Shown one piece after another: positions 37,482-48,075 of a stretch of DNA of 64,000 nucleotides. The notes under the pieces are model-generated. The model ran no database searches. It was not told the DNA's origin and worked only from the letters and a program-made list of their open reading frames with translations. Source of the DNA: Xiphydria camelus (lineage: Eukaryota; Arthropoda; Insecta; Hymenoptera; Xiphydriidae); assembly GCA_963678675.1 (NCBI GenBank), contig OY783196.1:30358827-30422826 (forward strand). The letters run 5' to 3'. Numbering within the stretch: position 1 is the stretch's first letter; every line of letters begins with the position of its first letter. Position numbers and translations under genes: made by a program.

Positions 37482-39474
37482 ATGAGTCAGTTTATCACAG
37501 TACAAGGTAAATATAAATATGTATACACATACCGTTCTTCATACTTGTTCTAAAACTGTAAATAGATGTGGCTTGGTACACTTTCTGTTGAATTTCGTGG
37601 TAATTCTTTTATGCGTATACAGTGGGGCAATGTGGGAATCAAATTGGAGCAGCCTTTTGGCCTCTAGCATTACACGAGCATGGAATTCAAACTACAAGTG
37701 GAGGAGTAAATCTATTGAAGACGCAAAGAAATTATATAAAGAATACAAAAGATCTCTCTGATGGGCTTCACAGTTTTTTTCATGTTCCTGGAGGGTTTAA
37801 TGATTTGTCTTTCAAGTCCATTGCAGATCTTACTGCAGCTAAAGTTAAAGCAAGGGTATACTGTCTTGCATTTCTACATGCTGCGAATGATGCAAATTTT
37901 TATACATTTACCAATTAAAAACACGAATTTAGTAGTCATTAAAATGAATTTCGCAGGCAGTACTAATAGATATGGAAGACAGTGTAGTATCCAGGTTCAA
38001 GAAAGGACCTTTGAGGGATTTATTCGATCAGACTTGCACAGTTTCAAATTACCCAGGATCCGCGAATAATTGGTACCAAGAGATACACATAAGATCTCCC
38101 GTTTCCCTTCCATTAATTATATGAATTTTAGGGCTGTGGGTCATTATACTCACGGCGCGGAATACCACGATCGAATGCAAGAAAGTTTAAGACGCGTAGC
38201 TGAGAAATGCGATCGACTCCACGGGTTTTTAATAATGCATTCACTCGGTGGGGGTACCGGATCTGGGTTGGGAACGGCTACTTTGAAATTATTGGATGAA
38301 AATTACCCTCGCGTAGATAGGTACTTTTATCGTGCTTTCATGTATAAAATGTACGTGTCCAGCTTTAACAGGGAGACATTAATTACGCAGATTCGTATCG
38401 TGCGTATATCCTGCAGGCATGCAGGACGTCGTGACTGCTCCTTATAACGTTTTATTGGCTACACGGGAACTCATAGAATACGCGACGTGTGTATTCCCGG
38501 CGGAAAATAAAGCGTTATTAGAAATCTGCCATGCGCAAACTAATAAAACGGAGAATCTCGATCAAGCAAAGTATAACGCCACATGCAGACCATTTCAAGA
38601 TATGAACAGCATTATTGTGAACATGCTCCTACACTTAACTAGGTAAAGCATTTTTTGCTTTAAATGTAGCTTTATTGTACAGATGATGTATCGTTATTTT
38701 TAGCGGCTCTAGATTTCCGGGCAGCTTAAATACAGATATGAACGAATTGGCGACTAATCTTGTGGCGTATCCACAATTACACTACATATTCAGCAGTGTT
38801 AGCCCTATAGCTTTGACTGCTCCAACCAGGTCTATCGTACACGGCGCTAAGTATGCTTCGCGTGTTATTTTTATGAATTAAAACGAATTGACTATCTAGT
38901 CGAGAAATACCTGACAACGAGTTGCGTTATTTCAAGGATGCAGGATGAATTATTTACAAATGCGTGGTCCAGAAACAACCAGCTAATTAAAGTAGACCCT
39001 CTGCAACCGGGATCCGTAGTGCTTGGTGCCGCGCACATCGCGAGAGGCACAACATCCTTGTTTGATATGAGAAGGAATATTTCCAGATTTCAGAGTAAAG
39101 CAAAATTTACAAAGTGGAGCAAAGAAACTATGAAAGTAGGATTATGCTCGGTGCCTCCCTCGGGTCACCCAGCGTCACTTTTGTGTCTACTCAACTCATC
39201 TGCTATGTCTGTTATGTTGAAAGATATAATCTGTCAGTTCGACAGACTTTTCCAAAAAAAGGTATCGATAGAACGTTCGATTTCCGTTTCAAGGGAAAAA
39301 CTACGATTTCACCGAGTTAATTCGCAGGCTCACGTTCACCATTACCTCCAAGTAAACGAATTCGAGGAGGCGCAGTTTCGTCAGTGCAAAGAAAGCATCG
39401 CGACACTAGCTGATCGCTACAGAGAAATTCAGAATCGAGAGGCAGTAAACGTTCCCAGGCTCCAGTTGATCTAA
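37482..39474 (+). CDS. TUBE1: Tubulin epsilon chain
   Basis: Eight coding exons: 37482-37506, 37623-37855, 37957-38072, 38132-38320, 38391-38642, 38704-38850, 38937-39261 and 39328-39474. The product is 477 aa (human 475). The N-terminus MSQFITVQVGQCGNQIGAAF and the tubulin GTP loop GGGTGSG (in HSLGGGTGSGLGT) are intact. Epsilon-specific blocks include ARAVLIDMEDSVVSRF, KGPLRDLFD, MQDVVTAPYN and HHYLQV near the C-terminus, which distinguish it from alpha, beta, gamma and delta tubulins. Epsilon-tubulin belongs to the zeta/delta/epsilon module needed for stable triplet microtubules in centrioles and basal bodies. The last intron (39262-39327) is 66 nt and has no in-frame stop, so its retention would add 22 residues. 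The family alignment favours removing it. The gene converges on CHMP5. Confidence 0.96.
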
Positions 39475-39908
39475 CGATTTATTTTACACTTGTGTTTTGC
39501 GTACAATTATTAAAAAAAAAAATGAATAAAAAATGTCGAGTTTAAAACTAAATAAACATTAATAAACTGTATTCACTATAGAACATTAGAATAACTGTTG
39601 CAATCTTTAGATCCTTTTTACATAACCATTATACCATCGCATTGAGAGTGACTTGTAAGAGATAAACAATGCGTATTTTAGTAGTGATTATCAAAAGCAT
39701 TTTGGACTTGCATTTGCGGACTATTTTGATTTGTTAAACAAGAACCTCTTCTTATGACCCTTTAGACAGGCTTTTTCTGCAACTTTCTCAAGTAAAAAAA
39801 AAGCTTCTTTCATTCTAAGCCCTTGATGGGCCGGGTGTTTGTATGCATGCCTGTAAGAAGTATTAGCTTATAGTGGTTTAAATGATAATAATAACGTATT
39901 GCAAGAAC
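39475..39908. other. Convergent 3' region, TUBE1 / CHMP5
   Basis: AT-rich. It holds an AATAAA on the plus strand at 39525-39530, a likely TUBE1 polyadenylation signal 51 bases after its stop codon. No gene is present. Confidence 0.6.
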
Positions 39909-40897
39909 TTAGCTAGCTGGTATCTGTGGCAAGCCAAATTCGTCCACCAAGACTCCATCCTGGAAGAGTAAATGAAACGCGTCGATAGTATCTTCACTCA
40001 TTTGATAGATCTTACAATAGTTGGATAAATATTGCAACAGTATTTTACCTTATTTCGAATAGGAGCAACACCAGGCTCCTTATCCGGAGCACTGGGGGCT
40101 TTGATAGCGTCATCCAAGTAGGAGGTATCATCATCCAAGGCGAGGTCGTCACCAAGAGCATCCAATTCGGCTGCCAATTCGTCATCATCAATTTCTGGCA
40201 TTCCATAACTGCGCCCCATTGCCTCCTGCACCTCATCTGCTTGCTCCAACATGTCTGCTAGATCATCTTGCATGTCCTAAAAAAAATTAGTATTTTTTAA
40301 GACAAATTATAAAAGGTGCAGCTATGCAATAACATACCTCGATATGATCGATATTGATGTTTTTGAATTCTTTTTGCATTTGTTTCACGCCTTGCTTCAT
40401 GGCTACAACAGTAGCCTGAGTGTCCTTCAATGTTTGAGTGGCATAATTAGCTTGCTCCATGTTAAAAGCTTGCTGCCGCAAATTGTCCACTTGTGCTTCA
40501 TACATTTTGCGCTGCTTCAGAACTCGCAATGCCTTGGATTTTATGGAATTTTTTGCGGGCCCTTCTCTCATCTTTGCCATTTGATCCTTATATTTTTTTA
40601 ATTCAGCATCCAATCGAGCTATTTTCTTTTCAGCCGTATCCGCTCTGCTGTCCACCTGCGTTCAAGGATGACATTATAATTCTAATTTTATTTATTCGTT
40701 CGATCTCGAATATCTGAGAGGTGAAAAAGTAATTTTTTACTGCTTAAATCTTGAATATTATGATTCATACGTGCGTGCAAGGTCGTAATATAACCTGCAC
40801 GATGCAAGTCATAATGATAGTTGCGTACCCCAGAAATGCAGTCGATTATGCTTGGTGGTGGTTCCTTTGGTTTAGCACGGCCGAACAGTCTGTTCAT
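39909..40897 (-). CDS. CHMP5: Charged multivesicular body protein 5 (ESCRT-III, Vps60)
   Basis: Four coding exons, in reading order: 40897-40829, 40655-40338, 40276-40049 and 39959-39909, all joined in phase 0. The product is 221 aa (human 219). The N-terminus [17 protein letters not shown], the central basic helix ([46 protein letters not shown]) and the C-terminus [16 protein letters not shown] are all highly conserved. An acidic C-terminal half ([16 protein letters not shown]) is typical of ESCRT-III autoinhibition. CHMP5 works with LIP5 and VPS4 in endosomal sorting and membrane scission. The gene is head-to-head with the THAP gene, with 796 bp between starts. Confidence 0.97.
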
Positions 40898-41693
40898 TTT
40901 GTTAAATCAACCGTTAATTTTCTAAAACACCAAATGCAATTTTGACACTTGCTGCGTACGCCCTTCTGCTAGAAACGTCAAAGGTAACAACGGTGTCCTC
41001 CGGTACAGTCTCCACGAAAATGTACTATGAAAGTCGCTAAAAATAACTCGGAGTTCGGAAGCGAGATCCGACTGTACACACGCAGTCATTCTTTGTCCAA
41101 CGTGGATTATGATAGAGGGTAGCACCATAGAGCGTGTATGTGTGCGTTCGATGGTTGTGGCTCTCAAAATTAACCGTTTATGACTACTTTTCAGTTTAAA
41201 CATTTTCTCCTAACCTGCAGAGAAAAGATATAAACACTAAAGTATTATAAATTAAACGGTATTTCTCCAAAGAAGGCACGAGTGTTACGATATAGCGTGG
41301 AACTACCTGTATCGATCTCTTAATAAAGTGGGACAACACATAATTATCTGTAAAACGATATAATCGCGATAAAACACTGAAGTTTTGATTGTGTTGTTTT
41401 AAAATACCGCGATAAGTTTTGAATACAAATTATTAAAGGATCAGTTTTAAGAGAAACACGACCACTTTGGATTAGTGTAAGCGTAAGTAAATCATAAATT
41501 GAGAGCTCATTTGCTAAAACCTCTATAACGTCCATGCGAATTTCAATATTGTCGCACGGAAAGTTGTACAAACAAATTTTACGAATCAAAAGTCTTTATT
41601 TTAAGTTCGCCGAGATCGGCATTGTTCTATCGAAATGATGTATCCTTGACACGATCTACGTGTGGGTTTACGCTTGGTTTTGTACACCTCAAA
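40898..41693. promoter_or_regulatory. Divergent intergenic region CHMP5 (-) / THAP gene (+)
   Basis: This contains the 5' flanks of both genes. A short segment at about 41014-41096 starts GTACAGTC and ends GATCCGACTGTAC, and resembles the ends of the small element at 47791-47935. It may be a decayed relative. No TATA box stands out. Confidence 0.5.
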
Positions 41694-44444
41694 ATGCCTG
41701 GTTGCGCGGCTATCGGTTGCAATAACCGAAGTGAAAAGGGTTATACCATGAAATGCTTTCCTCGTGACCCAAAATTACGAAAAATATGGAAGGAACGCGT
41801 GGGTAGGGCTGATTGGGAGCCATCTAACAATTCTTTTCTTTGCCACGCGCATTTTGAACCGGAACAGTGGGCTGTAACGCACAGCGGTAGATTGAGATTG
41901 AGAAGAGACGCTGTACCATCCATATTCACTATAACTTCAACAAGAAAGTCACCAAAGAAGCGAAAACAGTGGAATGATTCCAGACCTGAAGGCATGTGGA
42001 ATGGAGAATATGTGGTAGAGTATCTGGAGAACGACATAGAGTATTCTTCGGTCATTAGTTGTGACGAAAGGAGTACAGATAAGAGCGACAGTCAGAATGA
42101 TTCCAAATCCAACTCTCTATTAACCCATTCAAATCAAAAAAAGAATTCTAAAGAAATCAATACAAAAGAAAAGCAACATCAAGCCAGTACAGTGTATAAG
42201 ATCGTTTCGGAAAAAGATATGAAAGATCTGGAAAAGGAGAATGTAATTATAGTTTCGGATGAGCAAGACAGAGAGATAGGAAAATTGGTTCGAGACAATT
42301 TCATAGTCGTGGCTGACGAGAATGATAGAGAAATTGGTAAACTCGTCCCAAATGATGATGTACTTCTGGAACAAAACATCGATACTATAAATATAAAAAA
42401 AGAACTCAATTCAGACGAGGAATTTATACAGGATAATGACTACGACGATATTGAACAAAGATTGGAGCAAATCTGTGATGGAGGAACCAATTTAAAGAAT
42501 TCTTATGCGAAAAAGTTGCACGTGGAACGGAAATCAGAAATAATGAAAGAGTGTGAAATAGGAAGTGCTATTGAACAGAGCATCGAAAAAAGTTTTGGAC
42601 TGAAGTCGAATTCCTCACTTTCTAATCAACCTAAACGAAAGTTAACGCAAGCCTGTTTGGACAAAGAGATATCAGAAAACGTTGAAATTATTTTTGGTTC
42701 TCCAAATGAAAGCAACTCTACCACAAGCTCCAATAATGACAAACCAGCAGTTTCTTTGGAAACTAAGAACGCTGATGCCAACGGTTTAGTGCAAATGTTG
42801 TCAGAGGATGTGGAAGAAAACTTCAACAAGAACGAAGTGCACGTTATACCGAATTTTAGAGCGGCGATGAAACGCAAGAGAAGAACCAGGGAAGAGATAA
42901 TGAAATCCATAGAAAGAACACTCGGAAGAACGGTGGAAACGGGTGTTAATACTTCGAAGGATTGCGGACGCATATTCAGGTCGCCCAAGATGCGATCGGA
43001 GGGCGACAAAGGTATTGGCCAGGTTCGGACTGAGTTACGAAGGACGAACAATTTAACAACGGAACCGCAAGAGGAAGAAGAGCTTAATGCTAAGAAGAAA
43101 ACGAAGTTTACGATAAAAGTAACGGGAGGTACTGAGGATGTTAGCGAAATCATCGAAGGTTTAGGCTCCAAAGACGACGTGGGAAAGGAAATAAATGTTC
43201 CCTGCAGAGATCGCGCGGGTAATGACTTCATCACGTCGATCATAACGGTTCAAAATCGTTCGAAAGACAACTTAAAAGACAAAGATGCAAAAGAAATTAG
43301 CAATGACACTACCAATTTAAGACCTCGATTAGAGGACGAATGTATATCGTCTCCAACGACACCATCGATATCGAGCGATAAGAAATGTTCGATCAAATCA
43401 GAGCACCGTTTATTAAGGACTCAACGATGCGTCTCTAATAAAAACAACACCGCTGCTTTCACCGAACGAAGTTCAGACGTTCAGGACCAGGACGTTTCGG
43501 CGCCAGATCAACGATCGAACAGAGTTTCGGAGGATAACGGCAAATCGAGTGACGCGTGCGATTCTTCGCGACTGTGCAAGCAGTTGCAAGAAAAAGTAAA
43601 CATACAGAGGGAAGTCATTGCTAGATTGGTCAATCAGCTGATCAGGCACAAAGATACAGAGAGTAAAGTAAATGCACAGTTAAAAGCAAAAGACCAAGAA
43701 GTCGCCATGTGGAAACATAAATGCAATTCCGAATTGATGAGAAGAGTTAACGTGTTGGAGGAGTCCGATAAGAAGTTGATGAAGACAATCGCGATGGAAA
43801 CTCAACTCACGAGGAAGCTAGAGGGGCAGATAAAGCAGAAGGATGAGCGAATAAAGGAGCTCAATTGGAAGCTGGATAAAGCGTCTAAATTTCTGGATAG
43901 GGCCGAGAAGAATACCAACACGTATAGGAGAAAAATGTTGAATATGCAAACTATGATGAGGCGGCAGAAACTTTTAGAAGAAAAGCACAACCAATTTCAA
44001 GAGATGTTCATTGACAGTACAACGCAGGAATTTTCCGAAGAGGCCTTAAAGATGGCTATGGATGTCAGGACTACGTGCGGAAGAAAATGTTACGAGAAGT
44101 TGCTGACCTACAATTTTCCTTTCCCGTCTTTGAAAACGTTGCGAAAAAGGTTCCTCAAGATCAATACGGAAGGAGAGGATGGTGATTGGAGTGATGGCGA
44201 CTTGGAGGAAGATGTTCTAGTTGATAAGATGAACTCGACAGTGAAAGTATCGACTGCCAAGAAAAATATTACCAACATGAACGAGGATATTGTGGACGGT
44301 GATCAACAGACCGAAACTGTGACCGGGACGGTACAAGACATTTTTGATGAAAGTAACGATATTGATGAACTCAATACGAACGAACTGAGAGAACACGTTA
44401 TGTTACAATTCGGTGATTCAATGTACAGTGAACCTTCCCAATAG
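41694..44444 (+). CDS. THAP-domain protein with P-element-transposase-like coiled-coil region
   Basis: An uninterrupted frame of 916 aa; no upstream in-frame ATG exists, so ATG 41694 was chosen. Residues 1-80 form a C2CH THAP zinc finger: C4, C9, C50 and H53, with W32 and the closing AVPSIF at about 73-78. THAP domains bind DNA in a sequence-specific way. A long, acidic and Ser/Lys-rich, probably disordered region follows. A coiled coil runs from about 627 to 780 (LCKQLQEKVNIQREVIARL onward). Residues 780-825 (EEALKMAMDVRTTCG, then FPFPSLKTLRKRF) resemble the N-terminal helix region of P-element/THAP9 transposases. The RNase-H catalytic core is absent, so this looks like a domesticated transposase-derived nuclear regulator. 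Its targets are unknown. Confidence 0.9.
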   Translation: MPGCAAIGCNNRSEKGYTMKCFPRDPKLRKIWKERVGRADWEPSNNSFLCHAHFEPEQWAVTHSGRLRLRRDAVPSIFTITSTRKSPKKRKQWNDSRPEGMWNGEYVVEYLENDIEYSSVISCDERSTDKSDSQNDSKSNSLLTHSNQKKNSKEINTKEKQHQASTVYKIVSEKDMKDLEKENVIIVSDEQDREIGKLVRDNFIVVADENDREIGKLVPNDDVLLEQNIDTINIKKELNSDEEFIQDNDYDDIEQRLEQICDGGTNLKNSYAKKLHVERKSEIMKECEIGSAIEQSIEKSFGLKSNSSLSNQPKRKLTQACLDKEISENVEIIFGSPNESNSTTSSNNDKPAVSLETKNADANGLVQMLSEDVEENFNKNEVHVIPNFRAAMKRKRRTREEIMKSIERTLGRTVETGVNTSKDCGRIFRSPKMRSEGDKGIGQVRTELRRTNNLTTEPQEEEELNAKKKTKFTIKVTGGTEDVSEIIEGLGSKDDVGKEINVPCRDRAGNDFITSIITVQNRSKDNLKDKDAKEISNDTTNLRPRLEDECISSPTTPSISSDKKCSIKSEHRLLRTQRCVSNKNNTAAFTERSSDVQDQDVSAPDQRSNRVSEDNGKSSDACDSSRLCKQLQEKVNIQREVIARLVNQLIRHKDTESKVNAQLKAKDQEVAMWKHKCNSELMRRVNVLEESDKKLMKTIAMETQLTRKLEGQIKQKDERIKELNWKLDKASKFLDRAEKNTNTYRRKMLNMQTMMRRQKLLEEKHNQFQEMFIDSTTQEFSEEALKMAMDVRTTCGRKCYEKLLTYNFPFPSLKTLRKRFLKINTEGEDGDWSDGDLEEDVLVDKMNSTVKVSTAKKNITNMNEDIVDGDQQTETVTGTVQDIFDESNDIDELNTNELREHVMLQFGDSMYSEPSQ

Positions 44445-45200
44445 TTTCTATCCCTTGATACTATATACTTCTATTTTTAAGAAAAACTTTTCAAGTGTCC
44501 AAATTCAGTTTCGAGAAAATGAAAAGCAAACCAGAGGAACCATGGGAGTGGGTTACTGGGAATGCCGGTCTGAAGAGGTGGACTATTGGAAGGGTTGACT
44601 TTAGTTTCTTTTACGGACTCTTTTATATAGGAAAGAAAACAGTGTGCATCATACAGTATAAGCCTCATCGACGTTTTCCGTAGTTGGCTTTATTATTTTT
44701 TGTCGCTTGCATTGATCGGTAGAACTCTGTAGAAGTGGGATCTTTCTAAGCGCTCAGGACGAGTCGATGAGACTTGCATTGTACATTTTTTCTACTTAAT
44801 TGGCTGGACCACAGTAAGCGCAGTATCCGATATATTTTCGAAATAATTGGCGGGTTTAACAAGCACTTTGAAATCATAAAACTTTAAGAAATTACAGTTA
44901 CTTCGTTCGATCGTGGTAGAGATATAATATGTAATATTTTCGCATAATTATGTACGTTGGTAAAGATTATTTGAATCCTCGAGCTAGTTCTTCGCACATA
45001 AACTAACATAGGAGAGAACGTCTTAGAAGTATTTTGTTCCACACACGGTCAGGTTTTACAACTTTTATGAATACGACTGAAATACTTTACAATGTACCAA
45101 TCGCAGCATAGTGTAATTTCACTTAACAATTTCGAGGGTGTAAATACATGTAAAAATAACTTAGAGATTAAGTGAAACCATTACAAGGTAAGAACGGTAT
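44445..45200. other. Convergent 3' region, THAP gene / dipeptidase homologue
   Basis: AT-rich 3' UTR-like sequence. It contains a 54-codon frame, listed separately. Confidence 0.5.
44519..44683 (+). CDS. Possible small open frame in the THAP gene 3' region
   Basis: A frame of 54 codons begins MKSKPEEPWEWVTGNAGLKR and contains an aromatic hydrophobic stretch (FSFFYGLFYIG), ending in basic residues. I do not recognise it. Its Trp/Phe-rich composition is unusual for chance, but it lies just behind the THAP stop codon, where a 3' UTR is expected. It could be a small membrane protein, a remnant exon or chance. Confidence 0.2.
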   Translation: MKSKPEEPWEWVTGNAGLKRWTIGRVDFSFFYGLFYIGKKTVCIIQYKPHRRFP

Positions 45201-47101
45201 TCAATTCAGTCCAGAACATACATTTCGACGCGTGTCTTTACTTTCGGACTCCTTGCGTGAGCAAATATCGAGATGATAGAAGTAATTGGCAAGTAATTTC
45301 GTACTTTCAAAGTAACATCTCAACGAAATATTTTCGCACTCGCTGTGAATATTCGCTTCGCTATTGACCAAGGGCAGTAGCAGTATATTTTTGTCAGGTA
45401 GTGCTTTGTGGAGTTCTAAAAGAATCGGGTATCCGTTACCTTCTCGCACTAAATTAGCTTCCTCTTTATAAACCTGTCAGAAAGTGTGTAAAAAATGAAG
45501 AACATATTGTGTACAGTTTAATACGAATTTATGAATAAAATCAAAGATCCATTGAGACGTTGAAATAATTAGCGGTATATCATTTGTCTATGAACCTGTT
45601 TCGTAGCGATTCTCGCAGCTTGGTAGTTCCAGTGACGCGTATTTTCGTACCACGGTCTCGATAGATTTTTTGCATCCATTTTAATATCATTCGGGGAACA
45701 CCTTTGCTTTAGCATTTTATTCACGTGGTTGAATATCATTTTACATACCGTCTCGGGTTTTTGTCGAGGTACTATTCTATTTCAGTTAATCAGGGCCAAC
45801 TGTTAGCTTGTATTACTGTATTTCTACCTAATCATTCTTACCGAATTGAAAATCTAGCAACGACTTTTCTGGGAATCGAGAGTTTCGTAGCGCAACCGCA
45901 ACTGGAAAACGCGTTGATGAAGTGTATATTGAAACTGGGATATCTCCAGACGTGCATTAGAGTCTCTACAACGTCCTCGTTATGGGACAACTTGGTCACG
46001 CCGGCGTCTTGCCGATATTCTTCCATATCAATTTTCAATTTGCGATATAGCTCCTCCTCATCTGGCGTCACTTGATTGACATCGTCGTAAAATCCTGGCA
46101 CCTTGATGCGTCCATTCAAATCGACGAGACTGTTAATGATGAAAACCATGTCTTGCATGGGTTCGTAAACAACGCCTCCGTACTCTCCACTGTGGAGATC
46201 GTGGCAAAATCCGTCTATGGTTACGTTAAAGTAACAAACTCCTCGAAAACCGTATAAAATGCAAGGGTACTGTCGTCCCACCCATTGGCTGTCCGTCATT
46301 AAAATTGAATCGATGTCCACCAGGAAACTCGTTTTTAGTATTTCTAAAAGACGCGGCAAGCCTACGCTTTTGCATTCGTTCATGGATTCTGTTTAAACGA
46401 GTAATTACGTAAAATTTAATCGCTTCAAGTACAGCTCGGTTTTTAAAATTAGTTTCCGTAATCACGCAACGCATCTTTATTCGACTTCACGCTTCAATTC
46501 CATCCCCGACTCACCACAAATTATTTTTATGTTAATTGGGATTTCTATTCCGAGAACTTGATAACATTCGATAGCATGGAGAAAGCACAGAATTGGACCT
46601 TTCATCTTTGCAGCTCCACGTCCAAATAATTTTCCATTTCGTTCGGTTAAAACAAAGGGATCAGTTTGCCACTTGCTAAGATTACCGACTTTTAATACAT
46701 CTAAGTGGCAATAGTAAAGGAGGGTTTTTTTACTTGATCGTTTTCCCAGTGTCCCTAAAATCACTGTAGGTATTTTTATCTGAAACACGTTTCTCAGTTA
46801 TGTGACTTTTGTTATCACGGGGTAGGTACTCTCTCTTGTACGTGTAACATAATCAGTTATAATTTACCTCAGCCTTTTCTCCATCTGGAGTATACTTTCC
46901 AATGTCTCTAAGTTCAATCTTAAATCCTAAATTCTTTAAGCGGGTAGCCATCCATTTAATTAATGAGGATATATGGCCCCGTGCATTGATATCGGAACTG
47001 ACATTCGGGATAGCCGTAATCTTTCGTAACTCTTCGACGTATTGCTGTCGATGAGTATCGACATACTTATAACATTGTAAAACTGGTGGAGGAATAGGCA
47101 T
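45201..47101 (-). CDS. CNDP2-like M20 dipeptidase homologue, catalytic residues altered
   Basis: Five coding exons, in reading order: 47101-46868, 46779-46515, 46388-45842, 45776-45596 and 45473-45201. They give 499 aa (human CNDP2 475). The family fold is clear along the whole length: IELRDIGKYTPDG, CHLDVL, GKLFGRG, WVGRQYPCILYGFRG, DLHSGEYGG, MHVWRYPSFNIH, IPRKVVARFSIR and REGNGYP. CNDP2 is a cytosolic dimanganese/zinc dipeptidase. Aligned without gaps to human CNDP2, metal ligands H99, E167, D195 and H445 are kept. The bridging Asp132 is Lys (GRGAAKMKGP instead of GRGSTDDKGP) and the general base Glu166 is Asn. Frame and splice sites are intact, so it is probably expressed but may be a pseudoenzyme or have altered activity. 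Residue numbering is from memory of the family. Confidence 0.9.
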
Positions 47102-47790
47102 ATCGTAGTCCCCCCTATTATCGTGCGATATAAGTATATTTTTCAAATATCAATCGAATCTATTACACACGGAGAAGCACAGGATATTTCACGCGAATAA
47201 CTTGGGTTGCTTGTTTGAAGACGCAGCAGTCTGTTGTTTAATATTAGACAGGCACAATTCTGACTTTATAATTGGAACATAATTTTTCATTACACTTTCT
47301 TTGATATTTAAATGTGGCTGGACTGTTACTCGATATTTTCCTATAAATAATGAATATCATTGCACATGAGATATATTATACTATTTTTATACAGTTCCTG
47401 TAACTTATATCATTCCTTGGGGAACTTTTATGGCTATGACTGATATCGTCAATTATTAAAAAAAAATGAACTATGTACTATATGTATGTACCTACATATA
47501 TTGAGTCTAGACCAGCTTTATTTATGTGTAAATCGATTAAAAAAACAATTGATGCCCTTGTTTGGTGTAAACTCGGATCTACAGCTTACACGGAGGATTC
47601 TTTATGTGTTAGTAAAACACTGTATCTTTTTGGCCCAGTTGCCGTTTCATTGCTATAGATTTTTTAAAACCTTTCTCGCTTACTACTTAAATATTACGCG
47701 GCTGCAACTTATAGGTATGTCACCTTGAAATGTTCCGCGTACCTATCATAGTCTGTAAAATGTTGATCTATAGTTTATGTTTTTATAATA
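47102..47790. other. AT-rich intergenic region upstream of the dipeptidase homologue
   Basis: No gene recognised. It must contain the promoter and leader of the minus-strand dipeptidase gene. Confidence 0.4.
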
Positions 47791-47935
47791 CAGTCCGATC
47801 TCCCGCGTCTATATAGACTTGGAGGATAGAGATGTCGGCAGAGGGTTATTTTCAGCTTATCAAACTCTCGCGACGGACACTAAAAACTCCGCTAGCCTTG
47901 AGCGTCAATGGGTGATATCACAGGAGATCGGACTG
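47791..47935. mobile_element. 145-bp MITE with perfect 13-bp inverted ends and TA target duplication
   Basis: The left end CAGTCCGATCTCC is exactly mirrored by GGAGATCGGACTG, and TA flanks both sides. CAGT ends with TA duplications are typical of Tc1/mariner-type non-autonomous elements. There is no coding capacity. It lies between the dipeptidase homologue and B4GALT7. Confidence 0.85.
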
Positions 47936-48075
47936 TATGCACGTTTGTCGTTACAATTATTTGTGTAAACTAAGACGTAGAAATAAGTAAAGCGTGTATG
48001 TTTCAGTAAAAGAAATCGCTACACATGCAAAATGTTCAAAATATAACTATCATGATCACAGGAATGCAGCTACAG

